A model generated the notes under the pieces. That model saw nothing but the letters and a program-made list of their open reading frames with translations, was not told the DNA's origin and searched no databases. 64,000 bases of DNA from DATJHM01 sp963777355 (lineage in GTDB: Bacteria; Chloroflexota; Ktedonobacteria; Ktedonobacterales; Ktedonobacteraceae): assembly GCA_963777355.1 (NCBI GenBank), contig CAVZQK010000007.1:48286-112285 (forward strand), in the 5' to 3' direction. Of this stretch, positions 28,275-37,535 are shown piece after piece. Position numbers and translations under genes: made by a program. How positions within the stretch are numbered: position 1 is the first letter of the stretch; each line of letters starts with the position of its first letter.

Positions 28275-29062
28275 TTAATCTCCTTGAAAAACTGGCTGCT
28301 GGTGTGCAACGAATGCTTCATAGGCACGATGAAAGTCTGTGTCTGCATACAAATAGCCTGAGCTTCAGCTTCGGCCTCAATGGCTTCATCCAGGCCCATC
28401 GCCCATTCCTGATGCAATAGCTTTTTCGTCATGGCATGGGCAAAAGTTGGGCCACTGGCGAAGCTGTGTTGCCATCTCTGTGTTTTGACCACACAGTTCC
28501 TCTGAGGCATAGAGGGCATTGAAGAAGCCCCAGTGCAGTCCTTCTTCCGCACTGAGGGTGCGGCCTGTGTAGAGCAGTTCGCGGCGCGTCCCTGCCCGAT
28601 AACGCGAGGCAAGAGCGTACAGGCTCCCATATCGCAGCCAGCCAGCCCTACACGCGTAAAGAGAAATGACGTTTTGCACTGCGGCGTCCCATAACGCAGA
28701 TCTGAGGCCAGGGCCAGCATAGCACCAGCCCCGGCGCATACACCATCGATGGCGGCGATAATCGGTTGTGGGCAGGCACGCATAGCCTTGACAAGATCGC
28801 CAGTCATACGTGTAAATTGCAGCAATTCAGGCATTGTCATGCGCGTAAGAGGGCCAATAATTTCATGTACATCGCCGCCGGAGCAGAAATTGCCGCCGGC
28901 TCCGGTGATGACGATGGCTTTGATAGCTCATCATTGACAGAGAATCGGAAGAGGTCGCGCAATTCGCGTATACAGCAAAGGTAAGCGGATTTTTCTTCTC
29001 CGGGCGATTCAAGTGACAGTGGCAACATTGCCTGTCACCTGCCAGAAGAAATGTTGTGCCAT
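28275..29062 (-). pseudogene. Enoyl-CoA hydratase/isomerase, at least six frameshifts
   Basis: Crotonase-superfamily protein of about 262 residues that can be rebuilt only by changing frame repeatedly. From the ATG at 29062: QVTGNVATVT, then LNRPEKKNPLTF, ELRDLFRF, ITGAGGNFCSGGDVHE (oxyanion-hole region), AIDGVCAGAGAMLALASDLR, RRELLYTGRTLSAEEG, GPTFAHAMTKKLL and a C-terminal PVFQGD ending at 28275. Each step needs one lost or gained base, at about 29025, 28965, 28925, 28590, 28460 and 28345. The protein resembles the hydratases found with anthraniloyl-CoA genes. Such density suggests true decay or a poorly resolved stretch. Confidence 0.75.
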
Positions 29063-29150
29063 AACGTATATCTCTATCGGACTGTTTCTACTGTGTCGCG
29101 ATAGCATCGCCCTCCATCTACATGTCTGTCGTAAGGCCACAGATACGGCG

Positions 29151-29642
29151 TTAATTCCGTATATGTTGTTTGAGTTTGCCCAACAAGAGCATAGAGTTGT
29201 TGTTGCTCCTGTGTGTCAGACCATTCAGCCATTCATCGATCCAGATTTCGTGCATCGGCTGCCATCTCATCAAAGGCGGTGCGGCCTTTCTCGGTGAGGC
29301 GAACTTTGCTGGCGCGGCGGTCATCTGGCTGCATAATGCGTTCGACCAGTCCATCGCGTTCAAGATTATCGGTAATACTGGTAATATTGCCGCCTGAGAC
29401 CATCATCCTTTGTGAAGTTCACTCATGCCCAGGCCATCAGGAAAACGAGCAAGCTGGGCCATCAGATCGAAACGTGGAAGAGTGGTCTCGAACTGGCTGC
29501 GCAGGCGGCTACTCACCTGGTTCTCGATGAGAGTAGTACAGGTGAGCAGGCGGAGCCATACTTGCAAGACGCCAATTTCAGCTTCATGGTTTGTGGTAGC
29601 GGCGAGCGTATCAGTGAGAGATGAAGCGCTATTTCTGGTCAT
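29151..29642 (-). pseudogene. MarR-family regulator, several frameshifts
   Basis: Winged-helix MarR repressor of about 163 residues. From the ATG at 29642 the frame gives the N-terminal helices (LIENQVSSRLRSQFETTLPR, then DLMAQLARFPDGLGMSELHK). After a lost base near 29405 it continues with VSGGNITSITDNLERDGLVER and DDRRASKVRLTEKGR (wing), then changes frame again near 29250 and 29200 to end at 29151. It lies inside the anthraniloyl-CoA operon between the monooxygenase and hydratase genes, so it probably represses the operon until an aromatic CoA ester binds. Confidence 0.78.
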
Positions 29643-31916
29643 AGGTCTGTACAGATCCCCTTTTGCTAGATTGCGCTCAAGTTGCGCTTTACCATTCAGA
29701 TATTGCGGTGGCCAGGGCATGGCAGTATAGCCAAGCTGGGCCGCCGCGTGTAAGGTCCAGAAAGGATCGGCGAGGTGAGGACGAGCGAGGGCGCAGAGAT
29801 CGGCACGTCCGGCGGCGATGATGCTATTGACATGGTCAGGCTCGAAGATCGCACCGACAGCCATAGTCGCGATAGCCACCTCGTTGCGGATACGGTCAGC
29901 GAAGGGTGTCTGATACATGCGTCCATAGACTGGGCGGGCCTGGCGGGTTGTTTGTCCCGAAGAGACATCGATGAGATCTGCTCCAGCCTCTTTAAAGGAA
30001 TGAGCGATGATGACGGCATCGTCGGGTGTATTGCCGCCTGGAGCCCAATCGTGGGCAGAGATACGGACAGACATGGGTTTGTGAGTGGGCCAGACCTCCC
30101 GCATCGCGCGAAAAATCTCCAGGGGATAGCGGCAGCGATTTGCGAGAGAGCCGCCATAGGCATCGTTGCGCTGGTTGGTCAAAGGAGAGATAAAGCTGGA
30201 GAGCAGATAGCCGTGGGCGCAATGGAGCTCCAGCCAATCGAAGTGGCATTCCTCAGCCCAGAGCGTTGCGCGCACAAAATCGGCAAGGACACGGTCCATA
30301 TCAGCACGCGTCATCGGGTGAGGGACCTGATTGTGTGGGCCATAAGGGATGGCAGAGGCGGCGATGAGAGGCCAGTTGCCCTCTGGGAGAGGTTCGTCAC
30401 TCTCTTCCCAGCCGAGCTGAGTAGAGCCTTTAGGGCCTGCATGGCCAAGTTGCAGAGCGATTTTTGCGGGTGTACGAGTATGGACATAGTTGACAATACG
30501 TTGCCATGCCGCTTTGTGATCCTGATGGTACATGCCTGCACAGCCGGGGGTGATGCGGGCATCGGCGGAGACACAGGTCATCTCAGTAAAGACCGTGCCG
30601 GCCCCACCATGAGCGTGACTGCCGATATGAACGAGATAGAAATCGTCGGGAGTACCATCATGGCAGGAATACATCGCCATAGGCGAGACGACGACGCGAT
30701 TAGGGAGGGTTAACTCGCGCAACTGGAAAGGGGTGAACATGGGAGGGATAGGTTGTGGTGGTAAGCCACTGTGCTGCGCTAGCCAGATTTCGAGGCCTGT
30801 GACATAGGCATGGTCGCGCAGCCGCAGGTTTTCGTGGGAGACACGTTGGCTGCGGGTGAGGAGGCTATAGGCGAACTGTTCTGCTTCAAGTGCGGTATAG
30901 CGCTGGACGTTTTCAAACCAGTCGGTACTATTGCGGGCAGCATTTTGGAGCTTTACGACTTCGATCTTACGCACATCCTCATAGGTATGTAGTGCAATGG
31001 AGAGATCATTGTTGGTTTGTAGCGCCTGAGAAAGGGCGATAGCATCTTCCAGCGCGAGCTTGGTACCGGAGCCGATAGAGAAGTGAGCGGTATGGGCGGC
31101 ATCGCCGAGAAGAACGATCGTATTGTTGTGCGTCCAGTGCTGATTGGTAATGCGCTGAAAATTGAGCCAGGGGCGAGTCTGCTGGTGGGGATTGATAAAG
31201 AGTGGGTGACCAGCGAGATACTGAGAAAAGAGTTGTGCGCAGAACGTCGCTGATTCACTGGCCGTCATACGATCCAGTCCGGCACGATACCAGTTTTCTT
31301 CTGGAGTCTCTACAATAAAGGTGCTGGTCTGATCGTCAAACGTGTAGGCGTGGGCCTGAAACCAGCCCCATGCGGTCTCTGCAAAGGCAAAGGTGAAGGC
31401 GTCAAAACGTTGTGTTGTGCCGAGCCAGATGTATTTACAGCGGCCTTGCTCGATGGATGGCTGGAAGAAGTCGGAGTAGGTGCGGCGTGTTTTGCTGTTG
31501 ACGCCATCGCTAGCCACAAGAAGATCGGCATGAGTAATAAAGGACGTGGGATCGATGACCTCTTTCTGGAAGATGAGCTCTACCCCTAGCTCCGAACAAC
31601 GCTGTTGTAGAATGCGCAGGAGGTGTTTGCGGGAGATCCCACAGAAGCCGTGGCCGCCGGAGGTAATGGTGCGTCCCTTGAAATGGATATCAATGGTATC
31701 CCAATGGTGAAAGCCAGCGAGAATGGCGTTATAGGTGGGAAGATCGGCCTGAGCGAGGTTATTAAGCGTCTGGTCGGAGAAGACGACTCCCCAGCCGAAC
31801 GTGTCATCGGGACGATTACGTTCAATGACAGTAATCGCCGTCTCTGGTTGGGCCTGCTTCATGAGCAGAGAAAAATAGAGACCTGCGGGGCCAGCGCCAA
31901 TACAGACGATGCGCAT
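29639..31916 (-). CDS. Bifunctional 2-aminobenzoyl-CoA monooxygenase/reductase-like flavoprotein (salicylyl-CoA 5-hydroxylase family)
   Basis: About 758-residue fusion enzyme. Residues 1-400 are a class A FAD monooxygenase (VCIGAGPAGLYFS start, and LLGDAAHTAHFSIGSG); residues about 410-750 are an Old-Yellow-Enzyme-type FMN reductase (LPNRVVVSPMAMYS, LELHCAHGYLLSSF, ADLCALARPHLADP). This architecture is that of 2-aminobenzoyl-CoA monooxygenase/reductase, which hydroxylates and then dearomatises anthraniloyl-CoA. AAGGAGCG precedes the ATG at 31916. The frame runs on without stop into the MarR gene to 29403; one extra base in the A4G4 run near 29655-29662 would restore a TGA overlapping the MarR start (ATGA). 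It is the first gene of the operon. Confidence 0.9.
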
Positions 31917-32051
31917 ACGAAACGCTCCTTGTTCTCTCGGAAACGCCTCACAAAGAGATTCTACGGGCGAGTAAAGTCTGGGTGATATGCTGTTACCTGC
32001 CTCCACATTTTTGGATCACTAACATAGCTTCAGAATACTTCACACAAATAT

Positions 32052-32080
32052 AGTTTAAGCCAATATATTTTAAATGTCAA
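32052..32080 (-). promoter_or_regulatory. Promoter of the anthraniloyl-CoA/tryptophan operon
   Basis: On the minus strand TTGACA (32075-32080), 17 bases and TAAACT (32052-32057) form a near-consensus promoter about 135 bases before the monooxygenase start. The spacer contains a loose TTTAA...TTAAA symmetry that could be a MarR site. All downstream genes to 24181 are closely spaced on this strand. Confidence 0.7.
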
Positions 32081-32131
32081 GTATATATATCTGAAGGGTC
32101 TCCATCCTTGCGGGGGAAACTGCTTCAAATT

Positions 32132-32320
32132 TTATGCAACGTTTCCCCACAAAATCCGCCAGCGAAGATGATGGCGATTACGATAGCCATAGCCTTGACG
32201 CATGAGCGCTTTGGTGCGATTGTTTTTGCCTTCCACAAAGCCATTGGAAATGCGTAGAGGAAGAAACTGGAAAAAGGCAAGAATTTCTTGCCTCCAATTC
32301 ACAAAGGCCGAAAGAGCTTT
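32132..32320 (-). pseudogene. ISL3-family transposase C-terminal remnant
   Basis: In one minus-strand frame ending at 32132 the sequence reads RISNGFVEGKNNRTKALMRQ then GYGYRNRHHLRWRIL, the typical C-terminal end of ISL3 (IS204/IS1001/IS1165-type) transposases, including the last catalytic Glu (VEGKNN). No start and no upstream catalytic domain are present; the fragment begins somewhere near 32320, just after the haemoglobin-ankyrin gene. It is a dead insertion-sequence relic. Confidence 0.75.
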
Positions 32321-32410
32321 TCTGACTCGTAAATTTTCGTTTCCAGGCGAAAATGCCCGTTTTTGTGATCCCGATAGGCAAGAAAAGGAGTTTCCCGAAT
32401 GCCCTGCTGC

Positions 32411-33687
32411 TTACTGCTCATGCGAGGGTTGCAGGAGTCGTTTCATGGCAGCGCCTCGGGTAATCTGCCACGGAGCCAATCCCCGCTTCCCCTGCGCATG
32501 AACATTGGCTCCGCGTGCGAGGAGGAAAGCCACCATCTCAGTCTTTCCGCACCTGACTGCACGGTGCAAGGGGGTCTCTTCCAGCTTATCGAGCGCTTCG
32601 AGATCGGCTCCGCAATCCAGGAGCGCGGCGGCAACCGGGATGTTTCCCCGCCGGGCTGCCATATGGAGAGACGTGCAATACTTGAGCTTCTCCCGTGCGT
32701 TGATATGAGCTCCATGTCGGGCCAGCACATGAACGACCGCTGCGCCAGACACTCCAGGAGAGCCATTGCCGACCCAATACAGCGGGGTTTGCCCCGAGTC
32801 GTTCTGGGCGTTAGGATCGGCTCCCACCTGGAGAAGGAGTTCCACCATGCCGAGATTTCCCTGACCAGCCAACACGTGCAGAAGCGTGAGGTCATAGACA
32901 TAGCGCTCAAGTACTAGGCCAGGGGTGGCGACAAGCTTCCGCTGCGCATAGTCCACCAGTGCAGGGTGACGACTACCGCTCAGGATCGCCAACAAGCTCA
33001 AGAAGGCACCGTGATCTCTGGTAAAGAAAGCCTGCATTACGGGGATCTCGATCAAAGCCAGCACCACCTCGGCGTTTCCCTGGCGACAGGCTTCGACCAT
33101 CTCCTCAAGCATTCGTTGGGCCTGCCATCGCGCCTTGATCTCCTGGTGCAGACGAGAGGCTTCCCGCTCGGCCTGGTCTTCCACCATGCGAGCCATTTCC
33201 TCCTCCGCCTGGTCTCCCCCGGGAAGTTCCTGGAGAGAAGGGGAGCCGTCTGTTGCCCCGGAAGGCTGGTTCAGGAAATACGCGGACGATTGGACAAAGA
33301 CCCAGCGTAAGGCGCTGCGCACCGGCTCGGCAATCGTGAGATCATCGAGAGCCAGAAACATATCGGTGAGCCAGGCTTCTCGCTCTTTCGGTCCGATCGC
33401 AAAGCGGAGATGGAGTTCGCGCAGGGAGAGCGACCAGCGGCGTGGCGCATACTCGCAGGGTCCGCCGAAGAACTGGATGAAGAAGGCCGCAAGTGCTTTG
33501 ATAGGGCATCCTTTGAGGGTTGGTGGATAGAGAGGGCGTAAAACCGGGTCGTGCTCAACGTGAGCATAAAAGGCACGGAGAGTCTTTGGCAACCGTCCCT
33601 CTCACCTACCAGATGATAAAGATCCACACCTGACAAATCGGGGGTCGAGGCAGGAGCGACAAACTCGGAACCCATCTCTTCTTTCAT
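32411..33687 (-). pseudogene. Truncated haemoglobin fused to ankyrin repeats, one frameshift
   Basis: About 425 residues. The N-terminal part is a group II-like truncated globin: LYHLVGE, LRAFYAHVEHDPVLRPLYP, FFIQFFGGPCEY, then LHLRFAIGPKEREAWL, where the His aligns with the proximal haem ligand and the Trp is conserved. After a charged helical linker (residues about 150-190) come four to five ankyrin repeats (NLGMVELLLQVGADPNAQND, TSLHMAARRGNIPVAAALL, TPLHRAVRCGKTEMVAFLL). The frame changes once, near 33597-33605, by a lost base between LVGE and LPKTLRAF. Likely an oxygen/NO-binding protein with a protein-interaction module. Confidence 0.83.
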
Positions 33688-33937
33688 CCTTTCCCAGAGT
33701 AGAGGATATCATACATCTACACTCCTGAACATCGGTTCTTCCTCCGTTCATTGTACTCGAAAATCCGTTCACATTCAAGTTGCGTCTCTGGTACGTCCTG
33801 ACTCTTTGTTGATGTACAGGCCGCGCGGAGGGCGTATGGCAGGAGAATTCCTTTCAATTCATGAGCCTATCAGTTCCGCTAATCGTTAGAGTCGGAACTG
33901 GCGGCGCAAGCTTGAGTATATCGGAGAGTACCGCGCG

Positions 33938-34504
33938 TTATGTACCAGCGACGATGCCCTTGAGCTGGTCGAGGGACGCTCGGATCAGTCGCGACAGATC
34001 TTGCGCGTTGGGTTCGCTGACCCAGCGGTCAAACGCTGTTTTGAACGCGATGACTCCGACTTCTGCGGCAAGGCTCGCGGCAGGGTCAGTCACGCCGCGT
34101 CTTCGCAACGCCTCGGCCATGGCCGAGGTGAGTAATGCGCTCTTCAGCAGTTCGCGTTCTTGGAGCCCTGGGTTTGCGGCAATCACCGCCTGACGCTGCC
34201 GGACGAGTTTATGACGCTCCTGGAACACAGGTACGACGGCCTCCAGGGCTGCGGCGACTACATCGAGCGGCGTGGCGGAAGCAGGCGCAGCTTCGATGGT
34301 ACTCACGGAGATAGTGCGCAGCATGTCCTGACCCCCGAAAAGCACCTCGCGCTTATCGGCGAAGTAGCGGAAGAAGGTCCGCTCGGTGAGGCCAGCCCGT
34401 TCAGCGATCTCCGTCACCATCGTCTGCTCAAACCCGCGCTCCTGGTACAGGTCCAGAGCTGCCTGCTCCAGTCGGCCCCTGGCATTGGGTTCCCATCGGC
34501 TCAT
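33938..34504 (-). CDS. TetR-family regulator
   Basis: 188-residue TetR repressor. The helix-turn-helix is at about residues 24-46 (MVTEIAERAGLTERTFFRYF); the C-terminal helical domain is of the MftR/TetR_C_17-like short type. The ATG at 34504 has GGAGG upstream; a longer frame to 34582 crosses the operator and is unlikely. It is divergent from a small YciI/muconolactone-isomerase-like gene, and the 25-bp palindrome at 34562-34586 lies between them. Confidence 0.88.
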   Translation of the reverse strand: MSRWEPNARGRLEQAALDLYQERGFEQTMVTEIAERAGLTERTFFRYFADKREVLFGGQDMLRTISVSTIEAAPASATPLDVVAAALEAVVPVFQERHKLVRQRQAVIAANPGLQERELLKSALLTSAMAEALRRRGVTDPAASLAAEVGVIAFKTAFDRWVSEPNAQDLSRLIRASLDQLKGIVAGT

Positions 34505-34561
34505 CCTTTCAACACCTCCTTCATGACAGCTATTGACATCACTTCCATTATACGGTATCAT

Positions 34562-34586
34562 AGTTATGTCAGCAACTGACATAACT
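34562..34586. promoter_or_regulatory. TetR operator, 25-bp inverted repeat
   Basis: AGTTATGTCAG and CTGACATAACT are exact complements around CAA. It lies 58 bases before the TetR start and 118 bases before the divergent small gene, where it can control both. TetR proteins bind such 15-30-bp palindromes. Confidence 0.8.
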
Positions 34587-34703
34587 GTTTCGCCTTACCG
34601 AGAGGGAACTGTGGCGTAGCGAACAGAAGGAGAAGGCCAAATGCTCGTATTGATCGTGTCAAAAGTTCGTTTTTGCGAGAAGAAAGAAAGAGGAATCGTA
34701 CAA

Positions 34704-34961
34704 ATGGAATTTATGGTGAGCGCCAGCTTTCGCGCACAAGATCAAGAAGAGATGCTCGCCCTTGTGCCCCAGGAGCAGGCGCACATTCAAGTCTTACAAG
34801 AGCAAGGAACGATAGAGGTACACTACCTCGGTGCTGATCGTTTGCACGTCTGGGTTGTGATGCGGGGAGAGTCACAGGATCAGGTGCAAAAGGCTCTGGA
34901 GGCCTTCCCGCTCTACCCTTATGTGAGAGAGCTAGCAATCGCACCACTGTTCAAGATGTAG
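34704..34961 (+). CDS. Muconolactone isomerase-like / YciI-like small protein
   Basis: 85-residue alpha/beta ferredoxin-fold protein (MEFMVSASF, VHYLGADRLHVWVVM, LEAFPLYPYV), resembling the muconolactone delta-isomerase-like dimeric alpha-beta barrel family. The ATG at 34704 follows GAGGAA; an earlier ATG at 34641 adds 21 residues without match. Divergent from the TetR gene and probably its target. Family members isomerise or simply bind small aromatic breakdown products; the role here is not known. Confidence 0.7.
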   Translation: MEFMVSASFRAQDQEEMLALVPQEQAHIQVLQEQGTIEVHYLGADRLHVWVVMRGESQDQVQKALEAFPLYPYVRELAIAPLFKM

Positions 34962-34990
34962 CCAGGAAAGCAGATTGAGATCGATTGATT

Positions 34991-35118
34991 CGAGGTAAGC
35001 CCAGGATAGGTGCTGTTGGCGAAAGCAAAAATTGAGCTTGTGATGGAGAAGTATCCGTCTCTGGCTTGAGCGAGAGGCAAACCAATTCGCCAACAATATC
35101 GATCCTGGGCTTACCTCG
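34991..35118. repeat. 128-bp palindromic element with 33-bp arms
   Basis: Left arm 34991-35023 and right arm 35086-35118 match as inverted repeats: 17 exact bases (CGAGGTAAGCCCAGGAT), six unmatched, ten exact (TGTTGGCGAA). The 62-base centre carries no gene. It sits between the small isomerase-like gene and the VOC gene and looks like a miniature inverted-repeat transposable element or the two ends of a deleted IS. Confidence 0.7.
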
Positions 35119-35149
35119 GGAAAGTCCAAACAAGTAAAGGAAATATGCT

Positions 35150-35785
35150 ATGTCAAAACAAATAATGGGAACTTCACAGAATGAGGAAAACCGCCTCGAC
35201 GAGGCTGGCATTCCTCCCATACAACTGCATCATATTGGGTTGAAAACTGCCAGGTTTGAGGAGATGCGAGCGTTCTATCACACCTTCCTCGACGTCCACC
35301 CGGTCCTCGAAAGAGATGGCTTTGGGGGTTTTTACACCTTCGATCTGGCTCACCATCGCCTGGCACTCTTTGACGATCCCACATGCACTGAACAGGTGCC
35401 CACCAGCGTGGGCATGCATCATGTCGCATTTCTCTACAGCCTTGACGATCTCATGCGGGTGTACCAGCGTTTGAAGCACAAGGACATTCTGCCGTTCATG
35501 GCAGCGAATCATGGCTCGCATACGTCGTTCTATTACCGAGATCCTGACAACAATATGCTAGAACTCCTGGTCGACCACTATGGATCCGACTTGCGCAAGG
35601 GTCAAGAAGTGTTGCGCGCGTTCCAGGCAAGCTCCTATCCCCCCGTGGTCATGATCAACCCGGAAACATACCTGGCAGCCTGGCAAGCGGGAGCGACACT
35701 CATGGAGCTACACGAACGTTCCTACGCGGGCGAGTTTGCCGAAGGAGCTCCTTCGTTCTCATCAGGGGGCACTTACGTGCATTGA
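35150..35785 (+). CDS. VOC-family dioxygenase-like protein
   Basis: 211-residue vicinal-oxygen-chelate protein resembling extradiol dioxygenases/glyoxalases. Metal-ligand pattern seen: LHHIGLKT (His), MHHVAFL (His) and NMLELLVD (Glu). It is longer than a two-module glyoxalase, with a helical C-terminal tail. AAAGGA precedes the ATG. Alone on its transcript apart from the 128-bp palindrome upstream. Ring cleavage or lyase activity is possible; the substrate is unknown. Confidence 0.83.
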   Translation: MSKQIMGTSQNEENRLDEAGIPPIQLHHIGLKTARFEEMRAFYHTFLDVHPVLERDGFGGFYTFDLAHHRLALFDDPTCTEQVPTSVGMHHVAFLYSLDDLMRVYQRLKHKDILPFMAANHGSHTSFYYRDPDNNMLELLVDHYGSDLRKGQEVLRAFQASSYPPVVMINPETYLAAWQAGATLMELHERSYAGEFAEGAPSFSSGGTYVH

Positions 35786-36157
35786 CGCCTCGCCAGTCCA
35801 ATCAGACGCTAAAGGCAGAAAATGACCGGCGGGTTATTCGGACACCGCGTTTCTCGGTGTCCGAATACCTCTGTCCCTGAGACTGAGCCATCCCGGTTTA
35901 TGGCGTGATCTCCATCTTTATCGCCAAGCGGTACATTGATCTTATCGGTAGAAGAGGAAATTTCTTGAGTAAAATATGCCAGTAGTTTCAGTCCCCTCAA
36001 GCAGGCAGGGAGAGAAGACCCCTCCTACCGTCGCTGAGGAGGGATTCTACACCAGGAAAAACGAAAAGGTCAGGTGGAGATGCATTAGGGTGGCAGGATT
36101 AGGGTGGTAGAATAAAGAGAGGAAACTGAATTTTGCCTTCAAAAGGGGAACCCACTC
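35786..36157. other. Intergenic region with two hairpins
   Basis: 372 bases without a supported gene. It contains a 12-bp hairpin at 35836-35866 (ATTCGGACACCG / CGGTGTCCGAAT), probably the terminator of the VOC gene, and a shorter one near 36019 (CCCTCCT / AGGAGGG). A 63-codon minus-strand frame across 35809-36000 lacks a ribosome-binding site and I do not support it. Confidence 0.5.
35836..35866 (+). terminator. 12-bp hairpin after VOC gene
   Basis: ATTCGGACACCG and CGGTGTCCGAAT are exact complements around a 7-base loop, 50 bases after the VOC stop codon. There is no T run, so it is a weak candidate for an intrinsic terminator. Confidence 0.45.
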
Positions 36158-36493
36158 ATGAGACTCAACCATGTTAATCTGACCGTTACCGATGTCCCGG
36201 CGGCTGCGCAGTTTCTCGAAAAGTACTTCGGATTGCGCAACCAGGGCGGCAATAAGGGATTCACCATACTTTTCGACGACAATGGGTTAGCGCTCACTTT
36301 GATGAAAGCGGGTGAGGTTGCCTATCCCAAAACGTTTCACATCGGCTTTAGTCAGGAGAGCGATGAGCGCGTCAACGAGATCTATCAACGCATGATAGAT
36401 GATGGATTTGAGGCCGATGCACCGCAACGCTCTCATGCCTGGACATTTTATGTGCGTGCGCCAGGTGGGTTTGTCGTCGAGGTGATGAGCTAG
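36158..36493 (+). CDS. VOC-family (glyoxalase/bleomycin-resistance-like) protein
   Basis: 111-residue single VOC module. Metal-ligand pattern: LNHVNLTV (His), FHIGF (His) and FVVEVMS (Glu). The size fits lyases of the glyoxalase I type or drug-binding proteins such as FosA/Ble. AAAAGGGG lies upstream of the ATG at 36158. No linked genes point to a substrate. Confidence 0.85.
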   Translation: MRLNHVNLTVTDVPAAAQFLEKYFGLRNQGGNKGFTILFDDNGLALTLMKAGEVAYPKTFHIGFSQESDERVNEIYQRMIDDGFEADAPQRSHAWTFYVRAPGGFVVEVMS

Positions 36494-36807
36494 TTTATGA
36501 GCCATAACTTTTCGTTTCAGGTGAGCACAAGATGGTCAATCACTGCAAGAGAAGCATGTGCCCCACATTATGGGCACGAAGACACATGTCTCTACATCTT
36601 AGAATTCCGTGGAAGCAAATTTGATCATGCCGAGGGTGGTCGACTCACTTTTTGAGGCAACAGTCACCCGCAGCATTGCACGGATTCTACTCATGGCATT
36701 CCACGATGTTCACCAGAGATGCGGCATCCGCATCATATGGGCGGGCTCTCTTCGATTTGTTGCGCAAACGAGTACTTCATGCTGCTTGGCCTCTCTTGAA
36801 ACGCGGT
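36494..36807. other. Intergenic region, no gene seen
   Basis: 314 bases. A GTGCCC/GGGCAC hairpin near 36563-36582 is the only structure noted. The short open frames here have no ribosome-binding site or family match. Confidence 0.5.
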
Positions 36808-37344
36808 TTATGCTCCTGTTAATTGACAAGAGAACAGGTGAGTTACAGGAGGATACTCGATGATCCCAATCTCTTCAATGGAAAGAGAGAAGGGAAAAGA
36901 TCTCCCGAGACCAATGGCGACCGCTTGAGAAAGCAAATGAGGTGGTACCCGCGTCGCGAGAGTACAGTGAGGCGTCCAATGTCCTGGGAGATAATAGGCC
37001 GAAGGGAGCGTGCCCATACCTTGAAGCAACTGATGGACCTGCATGTGCAGGTTTAAAAGGCTGGAGCTGATGATGGGAGCGAGGAAGATGACCGCTTGCT
37101 CTCCTGGAAAAATTCCTAGACTGGCGATGGAGAGAGGAAAGGGCGAGAGCCTTTGCGCAAACGAGTTGAGGTGGCTGGTACAGACAAGGACATCTAACTC
37201 ACTATAGATGGCAAGCGAGAAATGAGGGCGATTGCCAGAATCGCGCAAGGGGAAAGGAACGCCTGCGTCAGCTTCCGCTTCCCACAAACGTCGGACGGTG
37301 GCGTCGCTACCTGGCTCGAAAAACAGTTGAATGGCGAAAGGCAT
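36808..37344 (-). CDS. 2H phosphoesterase (2'-5' RNA ligase family)
   Basis: 178-residue LigT-like protein with the two conserved His motifs: PHFSLAIY near residue 40 and PHCTLATR near 133, separated by the usual ~90 residues. The family hydrolyses or forms 2'-5' or cyclic phosphodiesters in RNA or nucleotides. The ATG at 37344 follows GGAGAAGAG; the upstream GTG at 37362 is less likely. Stand-alone gene. Confidence 0.87.
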   Translation of the reverse strand: MPFAIQLFFEPGSDATVRRLWEAEADAGVPFPLRDSGNRPHFSLAIYSELDVLVCTSHLNSFAQRLSPFPLSIASLGIFPGEQAVIFLAPIISSSLLNLHMQVHQLLQGMGTLPSAYYLPGHWTPHCTLATRVPPHLLSQAVAIGLGRSFPFSLSIEEIGIIEYPPVTHLFSCQLTGA

Positions 37345-37535
37345 GATCTCTTCTCCGGGCACCTACTTTCAGGGGAGCCTGCTCGCACGTCCCGGTCTCA
37401 GTCGATAAAAGCAGAGGTGGCCAGAAACCTTCATTGAAACGGTCGACCCTTTCATCATACCACAGGTTGGATCACGCAATGTGCGGAAGAGCCATCAAGT
37501 AATCACATTTACAGCTACCGGAAAGGATCAAGACA

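Noticed and set aside
29403..29638. Monooxygenase-MarR fusion protein
   Set aside because: The frame is open across both, but the C-terminal 78 residues are a complete MarR N-terminus with its own ATG at 29642, and one base change restores an ATGA overlap; a fusion is less likely than a frameshift.
29775..30713. 312-codon plus-strand open frame
   Set aside because: Antisense to the monooxygenase/reductase gene and without a family match.
35809..36000. 63-codon minus-strand open frame
   Set aside because: No ribosome-binding site, no family match, and it overlaps the VOC terminator hairpin.
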